From the NCBI GenBank assembly GCA_949126835.1, contig OX421495.1, positions 32,902,860 to 32,966,859 of the forward strand: a stretch of DNA of 64,000 bases. The letters run 5' to 3'. The DNA is from Anisus vortex (Eukaryota; Mollusca; Gastropoda; Planorbidae). The notes beneath the pieces are model-generated. The model searched no databases and was not told the origin of the DNA. It saw nothing but the letters and a program-made list of their open reading frames with translations. A program made the position numbers and the translations under genes. Shown piece after piece: positions 1 through 12,395 of the stretch. Position 1 is the stretch's first letter; each line of letters begins with the position of its first letter.

Positions 1-712
1 GGCTGCCACTATACTACAGGGTTCTCCACACACAAGTTAGTATGAGAAGGCTGCCACTCTACTACAGGGTTCTCCACACACAAGTTTGTATGAGCAGGCT
101 GCCACTATACTACAGGGTTCTCCACACACAAGTTTGTATGAGCAGGCTGCCACTATACTACAGGGTTCTCCACACACACAGTTTGTATGAGAAGGCTGCC
201 ACTCTACTACAGGGTGATCCACACACAAGTTTGTATGAGCAGGCTGCCACTATACTACAGGGTTATCCACACACAAGTTTGTATGAGCAGGCTGCCACTC
301 TACTACAGGGTACTCCACACACACAGTTTGTATGAGAAGGCTGCCCCTATACTACAGGGTTCTCCACACACAAGTTTGTATGAGAAGGCTGCCACTCTAC
401 TACAGGGTTCTCCACACACAAGTTTGTATGAGCAGGCTGCCACTATACTACAGGGTTCTCCACACACAAGTTAGTATGAGAAGGCTGCCACTCTACTACA
501 GGGTTCTCCACACACAAGTTTGTATGAGAAGGCTGCCACTCTACTACAGGGTTCTCCACACACAAGTTTGTATGAGAAGGCTGCCACTCTACTACAGGGT
601 TCTCCACACACAAGTTTGTATGAGAAGGCTGCCACTCTACTACAGGGTTCTCCACACACAAGTTTGTATGAGAAGGCTGCCACTCTACTACAGGGTTATC
701 CACACACAAGTT
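1..712. repeat. 48-bp minisatellite, about 15 copies
   Basis: The 48-bp unit contains ggctgccactatactac and tccacacacaagtttgtatg. It repeats from the window edge (so the array probably continues upstream) to about 712. Copies differ by single substitutions such as ctctac/ctatac, gagaag/gagcag and gttctcc/gttatcc. Because 48 is a multiple of three and the unit lacks stops in several frames, it gives open frames on both strands that read as 16-residue repeats. These are a by-product of the period, and nothing else suggests coding. Confidence 0.97.
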
Positions 713-2059
713 TATATGACTATTACCTGGATAAAAATATTGTATTTAATATTGTAAGCTTACATATATTTGCACCAACAGGGAAAGTAACATAATGGTA
801 TATGACAGATATGTTAATTCTAACCCTTTATACACAATGTTAATCTAGCTAATTGTTCTAGTTATGGTTGGTATGTTATGTTATATACCAATAAGATTAG
901 AATAGAAACTTGAGTGTGGACCTGGTCATGGGTGTATTGTATCAGTCTTACCTGGTCATTTGGTCTATTTCTACTACTACACACTAAGAGCAGTGTCACA
1001 TGCTAATCTCTCATTCCTTTAAAACATACACAAACACATTCTGTAAGACCATAGTTGCTTGTCATTATGTGTTGTTGTGATGGTTTCAGCATGTTCAGTT
1101 CCAAAGAAAAGAAGAAAAGAATAAGCAAGAACTGGCCTAAGAGCAAAGCACACTACTGCAAGCATGGCACCAGGTATACACATACTATAAGAAGGGGAGG
1201 GAGGGGCGTTAGTGACGGCCTACCTACTCACTGGGTCAGGTGAGCTCCTTCTACGCTTGTGCAAGTGTGGGTGCATGATTATATGTGTGTGTGTGTGCTT
1301 GTGTGTCTAGGGCCTATGATGTGTAGATGCAGGTTAGGTCATAGTGCCATATCATGCACCATCGTACATGGTACAGAGGTAAAAACAAAGGAAGGAAGGA
1401 ATGTAAACAAAGAAAGAAGGAAAAAGAAAGAATGACAACTGAAGGGAGAGAGAGGAAAGGAAAGAAGGTATGCTTAAATACAGGAATGAATGAGAACAAA
1501 TGAAATGATCAAGAAAGGCAATATAGATACTATATTAAATAGATAGATAGATATGTAGGTAGGTAGAACAACGAAGACATTTTCTACCACAACTTTTACT
1601 CCTTTCATTCTTTAACAAAACAAATGCTACAATTCTAAAATAAAAAAACGACCTCAGTATCAATTAATCATATACCGACAAAACTTGTTTTTTCCCTCTA
1701 CAACCTCAGGGATCTAAGCCAATTCCTGCAGGTAATCATCCGATTGAAGAATTCGTTAACTGGGATGGGGGAGGGGAGAGAACCGTATAGGTGGTAAAGT
1801 AGGCAATGTGTAGTGAAGTGACCCACATACCAGGAGAGTTTCAGAAGAATGGAAAGATGCAGACTCAAGAAAGGGTAAAACAAGGAAAATGGGAGGGAGG
1901 GGGAGCCGAAAGCACCCTTGGAGAATTAAAACAATAGCACCCAGCGTAAATGTATAAACAACGTCCCCTGACGATCTGATGTACTGGTAGACGGCCGGTG
2001 TTGGTGAATTAAGGTGTGGAAAAGGAGGGGGGGGTACAGAAGAAGTAATATGAGAACGA
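713..2059. other. AT-rich unique sequence with short simple repeats
   Basis: No gene or recognisable transposon is visible. It holds a short (GT)n stretch near 1283-1300, a purine-rich GGAA/GAAA tract at about 1380-1480, and a few GATA/GTAG units at about 1540-1565. The small open frames here (for example 1055-1243) have no recognisable domain and are probably chance. Confidence 0.6.
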
Positions 2060-2588
2060 CTGTATTGCTAACTCTCAAACAATGCAATTTGTTTTTAATA
2101 CCGGGTATATGCTATGTCAGTATTCTGACTAATGTCTGTATTGCTAACTCTCAAACAATGCAATTGGTTTTTAATACCGGGTATATGCTATGTCAGTATT
2201 CTGACTAATGTCTGTATTGCTAACTCTCAAACAATGCAATTTGTTTTTAATACCGGGTATATGCTATGTCAGTATTCTGACTAATGTCTGTATTGCTAAC
2301 TCTCAAACAATGCAATTTGTTTTTAATACCGGGTATATGCTATGTCAGTATTCTGACTAATGTCTGTATTGCTAACTCTCAAACAATGCAATTTGTTTTT
2401 AATACCGGGTATATGCTATGTCAGTATTCTGACTAATGTCTGTATTGCTAACTCTCAAACAATGCAATTTGTTTTTAATACCGGGTATATGCTATGTCAG
2501 TATTCTGACTAATGTCTGTATTGCTAACTCTCAAACAATGCAACTTATTTTTAATACCGGGTATAGGCTATGTCAGTATTCTGACTAA
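2060..2588. repeat. 76-bp tandem repeat, 7 copies
   Basis: Starts of the motif ctgtattgctaactctc fall at 2060, 2136 and so on to 2516, exactly 76 bp apart. Each unit also holds taccgggtatatgctatg and cagtattctgactaatg. The first six copies are nearly identical and the last has several substitutions, as expected of an edge copy. Confidence 0.97.
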
Positions 2589-2976
2589 CGTTGGGTCTTC
2601 AGGAAACAATATTTATCACGCACACAATTACTGCCCCCTTCCCCCCCCCCCCCCCCCAAAAAAAAAAAAATAATAATTGGGAATATAAATGTCAAAATGA
2701 AAGCCCAGATTATCGTTACTATATGCCTACTAGTACCAGCGATAGACCGGGGAAAGTATACTTCGCGACAAATAGACATTTTGTGACGTGTGAACCCGAT
2801 TTTAGCCAGAGCCGGTGCAGACCTGTACTGATATATTATTTGACTTTTAGGCCTTAGGCCTGTATCTATCGGGCTTACAAAGTCCAGAGTGTGGCGAATT
2901 ATATGCATAAAAAAAAATCATAAAAATTACGGGGTCCGACAAAATAACGTTTTTGGAAATGATGCTATAGGTATAA
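2589..2976. other. Unique sequence with a C17-A13 homopolymer junction
   Basis: A run of 17 C (2641-2657) is followed directly by 13 A (2658-2670). The rest is AT-rich with no recognisable gene. The small open frames on both strands across it include translated homopolymer (poly-Pro, poly-Gly) and are not credible. Confidence 0.6.
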
Positions 2977-3174
2977 CAGAGGTCGGCAACCTACGACACG
3001 CGTTCCGGAATCGGCGCACCGAACCATTTTCAATGATACGAGCAAGAGTCCGAAAAAGTAAAAGACAATTTGAGTCTCTTCGACAAGAAAAGAGTGAGTT
3101 GACATTTGTTGGCACGCTGAATGAATTAGAAATCCTACCATGGCCCACCATTATATATAGGTTGCCGACCCCTG
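2977..3174. mobile_element. 198-bp non-autonomous hAT element (MITE)
   Basis: The left end reads CAGAGGTCGGCAACCTA and the right end, reverse-complemented, reads CAGGGGTCGGCAACCTA. These are hAT-type terminal inverted repeats. The sequence inside the right end (ttggcacgctgaatga and agaaatccta) matches the reverse complement of the left end of the larger element at 49096, so the two belong to one family. The flanking 8-mers aggtataa and ctatataa agree at 5 of 8 positions, so the target duplication is old or imperfect. No transposase is encoded. Confidence 0.8.
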
Positions 3175-3898
3175 CTATATAAGAATACGAATATTTCCTT
3201 CGGAATCAATACAATCTTAGACTACTCGAGGCAAACGAACTTCAAACAAAGCTCGAGTCTTCTAATAGATACAGTTTCGTGGTTAGGGTCCAACAAACAT
3301 AGTACTTGTAGGCGTGTTCGTGGATAGACTATAGACTCTATTGCAGTTTTAATAGAAAAGCGCAGGCAATACCCTTTAGAATGAAACACTTGCCAAATAA
3401 ATCCAATCATTTTGTCATACTATATAAAACTAAATCATACTTGTGAGGCCCTCCCCCTCACACAACTGCAGCACATCCTCGCTGGATACATTTCTGCAGA
3501 CACTCGTGGATATTCCCAGCAGAAATGTCAAACAGTTACCGGTAGGCCTACATATAAATCAGCTATGGCAGTATATTGCCAATGGCAAACATAAGTGCCC
3601 CCACACCTTACACCCCCCCTCCCCACAGCTACTCTTATTTTGGTTCCCTATGACCATTTCTCATCTACACACATCGACTCTTCACCTTTGCAGAGAACCC
3701 CTTCTAAAAGACACTGCCTCTTAACCCGATCATCGCACCCAGGGTTCTAGTAGCTAATATGTCATTCCTCCCATACTCTTCACTCCTCCCTGTTCTAAAA
3801 CATTTCAACAAAATCTGGTTCCTTTCAACTTTCTGTTCAATAGGCTGCTGATTTTTATGTAGTTTATAACCCTAAGTGGCATCCACTAAATCTGGACC

Positions 3899-3929
<31 letters not shown>

Positions 3930-4044
3930 GGAAGTATTTTATAATATTATATTTAGTCTACTCCAATAAGATCTCAAATGTATATTTTCTGTAATTTGTT
4001 AGAAGACATGTTTAAGTGACCATTGACTATTATAGTCAATCATA
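3175..4044. other. Unique sequence with poly-C and CA tract
   Basis: No recognisable gene. A poly-C run followed by (CA)n lies at about 3898-3930. A pyrimidine-rich stretch at 3440-3850 has short open frames without any recognisable domain. Confidence 0.55.
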
Positions 4045-4830
4045 GGACAGGGATAAATGTGTGTGCAGTACACATATCTGTGTGGTGTATTGGATAAATG
4101 TGTGTAATACACATATCTGTGTGGTGTGTTGAATAAATGTGTGTAATACACATATCTGTGTGGTGGGTTGGATAGATGTGTGTGTAATACACATCTGTGT
4201 GGTGTATTGGATAAATGTGTGTAATACACAAATCTGTGTGGTTTATTGGATAAATGTATGTGTCATACACATCTGTGTGGTGTATTGGATAAATGTATGT
4301 GTCATACACATCTGTGTGGTGTGTTGGATAAATGTGTGTAATATACAAATATGTATGGTGTGTTGGACAAATGTGTGTAATACACATATCTGTGTGGTGT
4401 GTTGGATAAATGTGTGTAGTACATATATCTGTGTGGTGTGTTGGATAAATGTATGTGTAGTACACATATCTGTGTGGTGTGTTGGATAAATGTGTGTAGT
4501 ACACAAATGTGTGGTGTGTTGGATAAATGTGTGTGAAAGACACATATCAGTGTGGTGCATTATATAAATGTGTGCATAATAATATGTGGTGTGTTGGATA
4601 AATGTGTGTAATACACATATCTGTGTGGTGTGTTGGATAAATGTGTGTAGTACACATATCTGTGTGGTGTGTTGGATAATGTGTGTGAAAGACACATATC
4701 TGTGTGGTGTGTTATATAAATGTGTGCATAATAATATGTGGTGTGTTGGATTAATGTGTGTTATACACATATCTGTGTGGTGTGTCAAAAATGTTTGTGT
4801 GATACACATATATGTGTGGTGTGTTGGAGG
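4045..4830. repeat. ~39-bp tandem repeat with internal inverted repeat
   Basis: About 20 degenerate copies of a unit containing ctgtgtggtgtgttggataa and atgtgtgtaatacacat. The second motif is a near-palindrome (ATGTGT/ACACAT), so each unit could form a short hairpin. Unit length varies (about 37-42 bp) through small indels. The open frames on both strands follow from the low-complexity GT/CA content. Confidence 0.93.
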
Positions 4831-5358
4831 AAATGAATAGACACAAGACTGATGTATCCTGGTAAAAAATAAACTGATAATATTATATGTATTTCATTTC
4901 AGATTATGTTGGTCTGTAGAGATAGTAAAGTGTAGCTTCATTTAACCAGTGTCCCTAACCACTGCATACAAGACAATTGTGTGGCCAGCACAAAGCACTG
5001 TCAAATAAATTCACTTGCACAGCTAAATGGTGTGGTGGCCATCAGAGTAGGGACTAGACTATTTGGGGATGGCTATCCGTTAGAAGATTATGCTCCATAC
5101 AGGATAATATATTTTAATGTGAATGTGGATTTACATATGGCCAATAAACTATCATGGATAATAAAGCCCAGTGGTTCCCAGATTTTCTCCATTCACTGCA
5201 CCCATTTTGATGTGGAATGCAGAAGAAGGAAGAAAGTTTTCACATTGCGCACCTTTCCTAAGTCAGAGCCTTAATGTCACAATTTACCATATTGAATCAA
5301 AAACAAAATACTTATGAAAGCTTTACGATATTCCGCAACTAGGCTGTTAGACAATGGG

Positions 5359-5478
5359 ACATTTGACAGGACTGTGTTAAAATACAATAAAATCTTCATT
5401 TAATGGGAAGCAACATGACATTTGACAGGACTGTGTTAAAATACAATAAAATCTTTATTTAATGGGAAGCACTTTCAC
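5359..5478. repeat. 61-bp direct duplication (2 copies)
   Basis: The segment starting atttgacaggactgtg and containing aatgggaagca occurs twice in tandem, at about 5359 and 5420, with one or two differences. This is a simple local duplication. Confidence 0.9.
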
Positions 5479-5573
5479 TGCAGTAAAATTTTGTTTCATA
5501 ATAAATTAAAGCACCATGGGTTTTGTAAATTAGCAATGCCCTCTTTCCAAGAACATTACTAACAAAAGGAAGG

Positions 5574-5695
5574 TATGGCCAGTATAAAGCTCAGCCACCT
5601 TTCTTCTTTAAAAATAATGTTGGGTACACTCTGGAACCACCTGGAGACACAGGGAAAAAATTATAAGGTCTTTAACCCAGATTCAAACCAAAAGA
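5574..5695 (-). mobile_element. Degenerate tRNA-derived SINE fragment (antisense)
   Basis: The order of landmarks matches the better SINE copies read in reverse: a ggccagtataaagctcagcc block (compare gccagcacaatgcccaacc at about 43010), cacctttcttcttt, a gagacacaggga block and a decayed B box (ccagattcaaacc). It is much diverged, and boundaries are approximate. Confidence 0.5.
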
Positions 5696-8600
5696 CTATC
5701 AGAATATATTTTATGGCATTTTCCTATATAAAGCAAAATATTATAGATTCATGAATTACAAGACAGTAGCTGAATCAGTTAAAAAATAATATTATATAAA
5801 ATTATTTAAATTGAATGGAAAGAAATCATATTTATATCTTGGCTACACACACAGATAAACATAAACAAAAACATAAATAATGAAAGGGGAACAAATGATA
5901 ATTTTACAACTTTTTCATAACCAACAACATCCTGAGCTACACTTTGATGTGCCTTTCAATTCAAATGCAAAATTTGGGTAAAGTCTTTTTTTTTAAATCA
6001 ATAATTATGTATTGAGCAATAGGATAGTCAAATTTTTAACGGTAAAGGCTACTGAAAAATAAAGGTATATTAAAAAAGTCTGACACAAGTAAATTATGTG
6101 ACATTGCTTTTATGGTCGTATCAGTATCATACTAAATTATTATATATATAGGCCTATATGATAGTCATAAAGTTGAGTTATAAATCACTCACTAGGACTA
6201 ACAAGACTTAAATGACGACCACTCTGGAAAAAACGGCAGAGTCAGATTTTCATGTGAAAAAAACTTCAAATTATAAAAAACAAACAAACTAGGGACATAT
6301 GTAGGCCTACAATAAAAAAAAAAGAAGCATATGTAAATGTATAGTGACAATATAGTCCTATAATGGAATAGCTCTATAAACTACAAAAGTGTGACTCTCC
6401 CATATCTTTATATCTTACTGGCTATACTGTAGTTGTACACCTCAGGTCTATTAACCAAATGACAATAGTTTAGTCTAGTTTATTATGTAATAATATTACA
6501 ATTCTGAGATGTAGCTTACTAGTAGTGTTAAAATACCAATAAGGTACACTTAGTCTAGGGTCCTAGCCTAAGGCAATGTCTGTGTCTCTATGGGAATTCT
6601 TCTTCTCTAATAAAATAAGCACTCCATATCTGCACCCTTCTCTCCCCTCCTCGTCTTCCAACACTAAAGTAGGTAGGCCCTTATGTGAATTTCGGATTTT
6701 ACCGTCACTATTTACTTGTGAAAAAAAAACTTTTGCACATTTTTTTTATTGTGGTGTATAAGTATTTGAAAATGTATTTCAGTGTATAATTTGATATGCC
6801 TGAATTTGCACTGGATCAAGTTTTCACTTTACTAAGTAAGAGTAAGACACTAAGACTAAGGCCTAAGGACTAAGGCTATTTTCCTTACTTTGGACTTTGT
6901 CACTCTTTGTGTAGAGTGTAGGGCCTAGGCGTAGCCGTAGGGCCTACATTAAATTAAAATGTCAATTTATTCTATTCTATTAAAATGTGTTTGTGGTATG
7001 TGAAGTATGTGTTTTGGAATGGAATGTGACTCAGTCTCGTCTGACCCACAACTATTGAAAAAAGTTACTCTGAGTCAAAGCCAAAAAAAGGTAACCTATT
7101 TCCTATTTTCCGACATTTTTCCTTGTCTATGTCTATGACTATGTCCAAGACTATGTCGACTATGAGTATGACTCGAGTCTATTGAGATTGTCTATTGCTA
7201 TTGAATTAGGCTATTGTACTATAGGCCCTACGGCCCTACTACTATATTTGTAATTTGTTAGGCCTACTACTAACTACTAGACTATGACTTATGACTATGT
7301 CGACTATGAAAGTTATCAGACTGAAGTAAACAAACATAGAATATGAATCATGCAAACAAAAGACAAAATAGTAGTGCAGTTGTATAGTTATAATTCATGC
7401 AATGCAAAAAAAACTAATGATTTAAAGAATACTTAGAAATAAACTAATTAAGCTTACCGAAACTTATAAATCTACCCCCGATCCAAAGTCATCAGCCATA
7501 GTGAAATGTAACAGTGTTGCCAACTGTAGTGTATAATATTTTATTGAGAAAAAAAGTTATCTATAGGTCTATAGGAGAGATAATTTAAATTATAATGTTA
7601 CGCACACTTTTAAGCATAATTCTAGACAGAAAATATTTTTGTGTCCTACGCTTATCCGTGATTAGAGTCTAGTTCGGCATTTGTATTCATGTTTAAAATG
7701 ATAATTTGTTGGATTTCCTGGTTTTCTCCGGAAACCAATAATATGCCCGCATGCCACTCGATAAAAAATGAATAGGCCTATAATAGGCCTATAGTCAATA
7801 TTAGTTATAGAATAGGCTACATATTTAGCCTATTCAATTTGTTCTTGCACATATAATTTTTTCTTTATGTCTATTTGAGCATTGCAATAAAAAAAAATTT
7901 CTTGATTTCATGTTGGTTATAATTATTTTTACTTCTTTTCTCTAGGTAGGATAAAGGGCGACCCGTTAGGGCTTCACCGGTAGGTTATCTTATAGGCCTA
8001 TTAGTACTCAAAGCTGATTTTAATTTTTCAAGCTATTGAGATTTGTTTATGTTAAATAGAAAGACAAAATGATTCTAAGAACTTTGATACCAATTTTATG
8101 ACTGTATTTTAATTTATAAAAAAGTTATGAAATTTTGAAATTTTACAAGTGGGTTACCGTTAGCCACCAACCAAAGTAGGCCTACTATTTTTAGAAGTCA
8201 TTATCTCAAAAAGTATATGGGCTATGCTATGGCTAAGTTACTTTGTTTACAAACATAAAAGTTTGTAGAGAAGAGACCCAATTTTTGTGTGTGAATGTGG
8301 TGCATTTGAAAAATAAAAAAAATATCAATGTAAAAAATCATTTTTCATACTTTTTAATTTTTTTTTCAAGGGAGACAAAAAACGCAAATCTGACCTATTT
8401 TTAAAAAATCACTAAAAATTACCTAATTTTAGTAGAATCTTATGTTATATATCAAATTAATTGAAGGGAATTCAATGTTCTATAAAGACCTACTAAATTG
8501 GCACTGTTTCAAATTATTAAAATTTAATTATTTTTATTGAAACAAAGTGTTGTAGCAAACATTTCGTTTCTTAGCCATTTATCAATATTTGCGAAAATTT

Positions 8601-8889
8601 AGCGAATCTTTGTAAATCTACAAATATTACATCAATTTGAAGTTCATTTAAAGTAGGCCTACACAACTTTTATAGTAAAAAAATGTTTTAAAATGTACTG
8701 TATAAGTAGTTATACGGACAAAGATTGACAATCAAAATATGTACTTGAAAGTAAAACAAACAATAGCAGTTTGTATATAGTGTAAGACTCGAGCATTAAA
8801 CATTAAATAAGGCAAGTTAGTACATTGTTTAATAATACACATTTTAAGGTAATACTTATAGGGCCTAATTGTTTTATTTTAAAGAGATA

Positions 8890-9710
8890 TTTTTCACCAC
8901 ACTCTCTAGGAATGACAGAAAATCTCAGCATGAAAGAGTTTGATGACTCACTGAAACTCCTCAAACCCAAACAAGCTCCAGGATCAGACAAGATCTCAAA
9001 TGATATGCTTATTCATCTAGGACCCCTGGCAAAGAAAAAAACTACTACAGATATTCAATGCTAGCTGGATGTCAGGAAAAAATCCAACTATCTGGAAAAA
9101 AGCTATCATGATCCCTATACTAAAGCATGGTAAACCAAGAAACCAAGTTGACAGCTACCGCCCAATAAGTTTAACCAGTTGCGTCTGCAAACTAATGGAA
9201 AGAATGGTCAACAAAAGGCTCACATGGCTTCTTGAATCTGAAAATCTACTGGCAGACGAACAGGCAGGATTCAGGAAATGTTGATCAACAGAAGACAAAA
9301 TAGCTTACATAGCCCAAGAAGACAGCTTCCAGGAAAAGAAACCAACGACCATTGTCTGGGTCGACCTAGAAAAAACATTCGATAAGGTCTGGAAAGAAGG
9401 TCTAATCCTAAAGCTACTAAACAACCATATATCCCACAAAATGTTAAACTGGATTACAGAATACCTAACAAATCGCAAAGCTCTAGTCAACATGCAAGGA
9501 AAAAGGAGCAACATAGCAACAATACAAAACGGAGTCCCCCAGGGAGGTGTACTGTCACCCACACTATTTCTAATTTTCATAAATGACCTGATACAACATA
9601 TTCCCAGAAAAGTAAAAAGCAGCGTGTATGCCGACGACCTTGCTCTAATAAGCACAGAAGAATATATAGGCACTTCAAAATTTAGGCTACAAGATTACAA
9701 GATGCACTAA
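8890..9710 (+). pseudogene. Reverse transcriptase fragment (non-LTR, broken)
   Basis: The start of the RT domain reads KPKQAPGSDKISNDML in frame 2 (to 9064). After a frameshift near 9060 the reading continues from 9069 with SYRPISLTSCVCKLMERMV, an in-frame TGA at 9282-9284, FDKVWKEGL, GVPQGGVLSPTLF and the catalytic box YADD (about 9627). These are the usual RT blocks in the right order, and both catalytic aspartates of YADD are kept. The TGA interrupts a Gly-Phe-Arg-Lys-Cys context and could be a CpG-decay product of CGA (inferred). Just after the palm, an 8-bp tandem duplication of tacaagat (9688-9695 and 9696-9703) shifts the frame and ends this segment at 9710. Confidence 0.9.
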
Positions 9711-10500
9711 ACAACCTCAACCTACGGTCCAAAGAATGGGGAATGACCATAAACTAAAAAAAGACTACATACTCAATTTATTTTCTCTCTATCTACTAAA
9801 GAACAAAGCCTCAAACTGATCTTAGACAAAACAATCCTTGAAAAAAATGACAATCCCACATACCTAGGAGTTACGTTTGACTCAAGATTAACCTGGAAAA
9901 AACAAATAGAAAACACTCAGAAAAAGGGAATTCAAAGACTAGCGCTGATGAAAAAACTTGCTGGCTCAGACTGGGGTGCAAATCACTCTATCCTGAAGAA
10001 AACATACACCAGTTAAATAAGGCCTACCCTAGAATATGGAGCCACAGTGTGGGGTTCGGCAGCCCAATCAAACCTCAGAAAAATAGACAAAGTTCAAAAC
10101 CTAGGTCTTCGAATCATTACAGGAGCGATAAAAACTACCCCGATCAGAGCAATGGAGGATGCAACTAGCCTAAGCTCTATGGAAGTTAGACGAGAAACCA
10201 AAATACTAACACAATTCACCAAATTAGAAGCATCAGGACATCACCCTCTAAAACCCAAGCTACTCAAAACACAATCAACCAAAAGACTTCAAAGATCCAA
10301 TTTTATACAAGAAGCCAAACATCTAAAAAGTAAATAGAAAACATAGCAATTGAAGTTACTCAACTCCACAGCCACTTCCCACCCTGGGACCCAAGCCCTC
10401 CTCTAAAAATCAGAGACGAACTAAGCAACATAGGGGAAAATCTGACTACACACCCGAAATTTTAAAAGAAGCAGTAAACAACATCATTAAAGAAGAATAT
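9711..10500 (+). pseudogene. RT thumb/connection region, multiply frameshifted
   Basis: Recognisable pieces in different frames include PTYLGVTFDSRLTWKKQI (about 9855-9910), PTLEYGATVWGSAAQSNLRK (about 10022-10080) and KVQNLGLRIITGA. These are the post-palm blocks commonly seen in I and Jockey group elements. The frame is lost at least three times. One open piece runs 10047-10337. It joins the RT upstream to the RNase H downstream within one element. Confidence 0.8.
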
Positions 10501-11305
10501 TCACAAATTTCCTGGATTAGAGTATACACCGACGGGTCATCGGAAAATAGTAAAAGAAATGGAGGAGCCGGCATTATAATAGAGTGGCCAAATGGAGATC
10601 ACCTATAAAAAGCCACTGTCACAGGCAGCCTTTCAGATAGCACTAGAGCAGAAAGAAAAGCAATTGAGCTTGCTGCAAATATACTAACAAGCCATACTCA
10701 ATCCCTCAACAGCCGGACTGTCATCTTTACAGATGCCAAAACAGTGCTCCAGTCTCTAAAAAACCCAAATGCCCTGATCAACCAGTACAGAACTTTTAAA
10801 ACTGAGCAAAATAACTAAAGAACTGGTTCTCCAATGGATCCCTGGGCATATACAAAATGAAGGAAATGACAATGCCGACACCTTAGCTAAAGCTGGAGGC
10901 AGACAAAACCAGACAGACCCATCTCTACACCCCGAAGTATTTAAGGCAATACTCAAAAGGAATGAGTCCGAAAGATGGTCTGGCCTGCAACAAAACAACC
11001 CAAAGGTTGATGCTTACTACAAACTTTCCCACCATTTCCAACATATCATTTTCAGACTAAGGACTGGTCACAACAGGCTGAAACTACACATGTTCCGCAA
11101 ACTACGAATCGGAGCAAGCGAAATGTGTCCCTGCGGAACAGCTCCCGAAAATGCGGAACATGTCCTTCAGTCCTGCCCTCTGTATCTTTCTACCCGGTCA
11201 GCCTTTTGGCCCCAGGAGACTACCTTCAATGACAAACTGTTCGGTGGATTAGAGCAACTGACAGCCACGGCGCAGTTCATTACAACTATTGGACTTGTTG
11301 TCTGA
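10501..11305 (+). pseudogene. RNase H domain and C-terminal Cys motif of the retrotransposon
   Basis: The RNase H active-site residues can all be seen: YTDGSS (first Asp, about 10528), RAERKAIELA (Glu), IFTDAKTVLQSL (second Asp) and NADTLAKAG (last Asp). An in-frame TAA (about 10606) and a frameshift near 10795 break it. The C-terminal part (11090-11305) carries CPCGTAPENAEHVLQSC, a CxC-x7-H-x4-C type motif commonly found at the end of I/Jockey-group polyproteins, and ends at the TGA at 11303. RNase H would remove the RNA template during target-primed reverse transcription. Confidence 0.88.
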
Positions 11306-11352
11306 ATCCACCCAATCATAACTTTTGAGAACGAAGAAAAAGAAGAAGAAAT

Positions 11353-11789
11353 TTAGTTGTTGGTGATACTGATGGTTAGGGATCATGATAAAATATAAAT
11401 AAACTGGTTTATTATGTCGATTAAAAAAGATATTAAAATTTGTTTACTTGATAGTTTGATTCAGTGTGCGTTGTTTATGTTTGTTTATTTATGGTTTGTT
11501 GTTCTGTGTTTAAGTTAGTATTCAACTTTAGTATAGTTTAGCTTATATAGTACTTTTAAGGTAGTCTAGAGTATTGGTTCATCCAGGTAGTTAATGCCTG
11601 CCTACCACAATATAGGTATGCACAGATAGTACCCGTCCTCCCTTGTATATAATGTATATAATATGTAAATATAATATATAGAGTGGTAATGGTGTTATAT
11701 AATTCAATTACACATACCTATTACCTCCTTTACTTTTAAACAATACGACTCTAAACTTTTAATAACTCCCCCCTTACAAATGGTGCAAT
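11353..11789. other. AT-rich unique sequence
   Basis: No gene or repeat recognised. It is the DNA downstream of the retrotransposon tail and contains short TA-rich stretches. Confidence 0.5.
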
Positions 11790-11957
11790 CAGTGCCTTAA
11801 CAAGCGTATGTGGCGCCCCAGGGCAAAAGTTTCAGCGCCGTCCCCTTGCATACTGTAACTGCTTGTTTAGTGCTATATTTGCTATATTTAGACTAAATTT
11901 GCCTTCCTGGAAGTGCCGCCCCCGGGCATATGCCCCCTCCCCTATGTGAGGGCACTG
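11790..11957. mobile_element. Possible 168-bp hAT-like MITE
   Basis: It begins CAGTGCCTTAAC and ends GTGAGGGCACTG, giving an imperfect CAGTGCC terminal inverted repeat. Inside, gtatgtggcgccccagg and cgggcatatgccccctc are GC-rich near both ends, as in many hAT miniature elements. The flanking 8-mers do not match, so the target duplication is not confirmed. Confidence 0.4.
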
Positions 11958-12107
11958 GCGCTACATAAGGCAGTAGTTGACTGACGTAGAGTCAACTAAT
12001 TAGAATCTAATAGCCAACCAAGGATTGTGCAAGAATATCTAATGAAAGACAAATAACGTATTAAAAAACAAAACAGATGGTAGATCTACACTCTGTGGTC
12101 TAGAATT

Positions 12108-12395
12108 GGGGCACGGTGTCCGAGCTAGCAGTGTGTTCGGCTGGCGTACCGAAGATCCAGGGTTCGAATCCTGGTTAAGGCTAGGATTTGTTCTCGGGTC
12201 TGGAGGGTGTCACTGAGTCTACCGAACTCTGATATGTACCTGACTTTAGTTGGGGTAAAATAAAGGCAGGCAGCTGGGCATTGTGCCGGCAACACAATCC
12301 CGAGGGATGCCGTGGTCACTGAAACTGGTGTACGCTTCATCACCGGCACCATGGATCAAACTAATCCGACGTGATACTTTACTTAAAATTACTTT
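12108..12395 (+). mobile_element. tRNA-derived SINE, near full length
   Basis: The head resembles a tRNA of the Leu/Ser type, with a perfect RNA polymerase III B box GGTTCGAATCC at 12161-12171. The body contains actttagttggggtaaa and gggcattgtgcc, followed by gatgccgtgg, ctgaaactggtg and caccggcacc, and a tail near gatactttactta. The same order occurs at 42920-45965 (antisense, interrupted) and 55613-55888. SINEs encode no protein and borrow LINE machinery for copying. Confidence 0.85.

Larger units (their letters stand above)
4831..8889. other. AT-rich intergenic or intronic DNA
   Basis: No credible gene. It contains a 61-bp direct duplication (about 5359-5478), a degenerate antisense SINE (5574-5695, listed separately), many TAGGCCTA palindromes between 6149 and 8661, and a low-complexity patch of gactatg/gtctatg words at about 7120-7310. 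The short open frame at 4981-5274 has no recognisable domain. Confidence 0.6.
8890..11352 (+). mobile_element. 5'-truncated I-clade (nimbus-like) non-LTR retrotransposon
   Basis: A reverse transcriptase is followed by an RNase H domain, a C-terminal Cys-rich motif and a GAA-rich 3' tail (about 11331-11350). The endonuclease and ORF1 are missing, so the copy is 5'-truncated. RT followed by RNase H with an A-rich tail is typical of the I clade; the snail element nimbus (Biomphalaria) belongs to it. The copy is dead: the frame is broken by stops and frameshifts throughout. The clade call rests on domain order and motif look only, without a tree. Confidence 0.85.

Noticed and set aside
1055..1243. 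Short basic protein (KEKKKRISKNW region)
   Set aside because: No recognisable domain, low-complexity content and no conserved context.
11790..11957. Confirmed hAT insertion
   Set aside because: The ends look right but no matching 8-bp duplication was found, so only a low-confidence feature is given.
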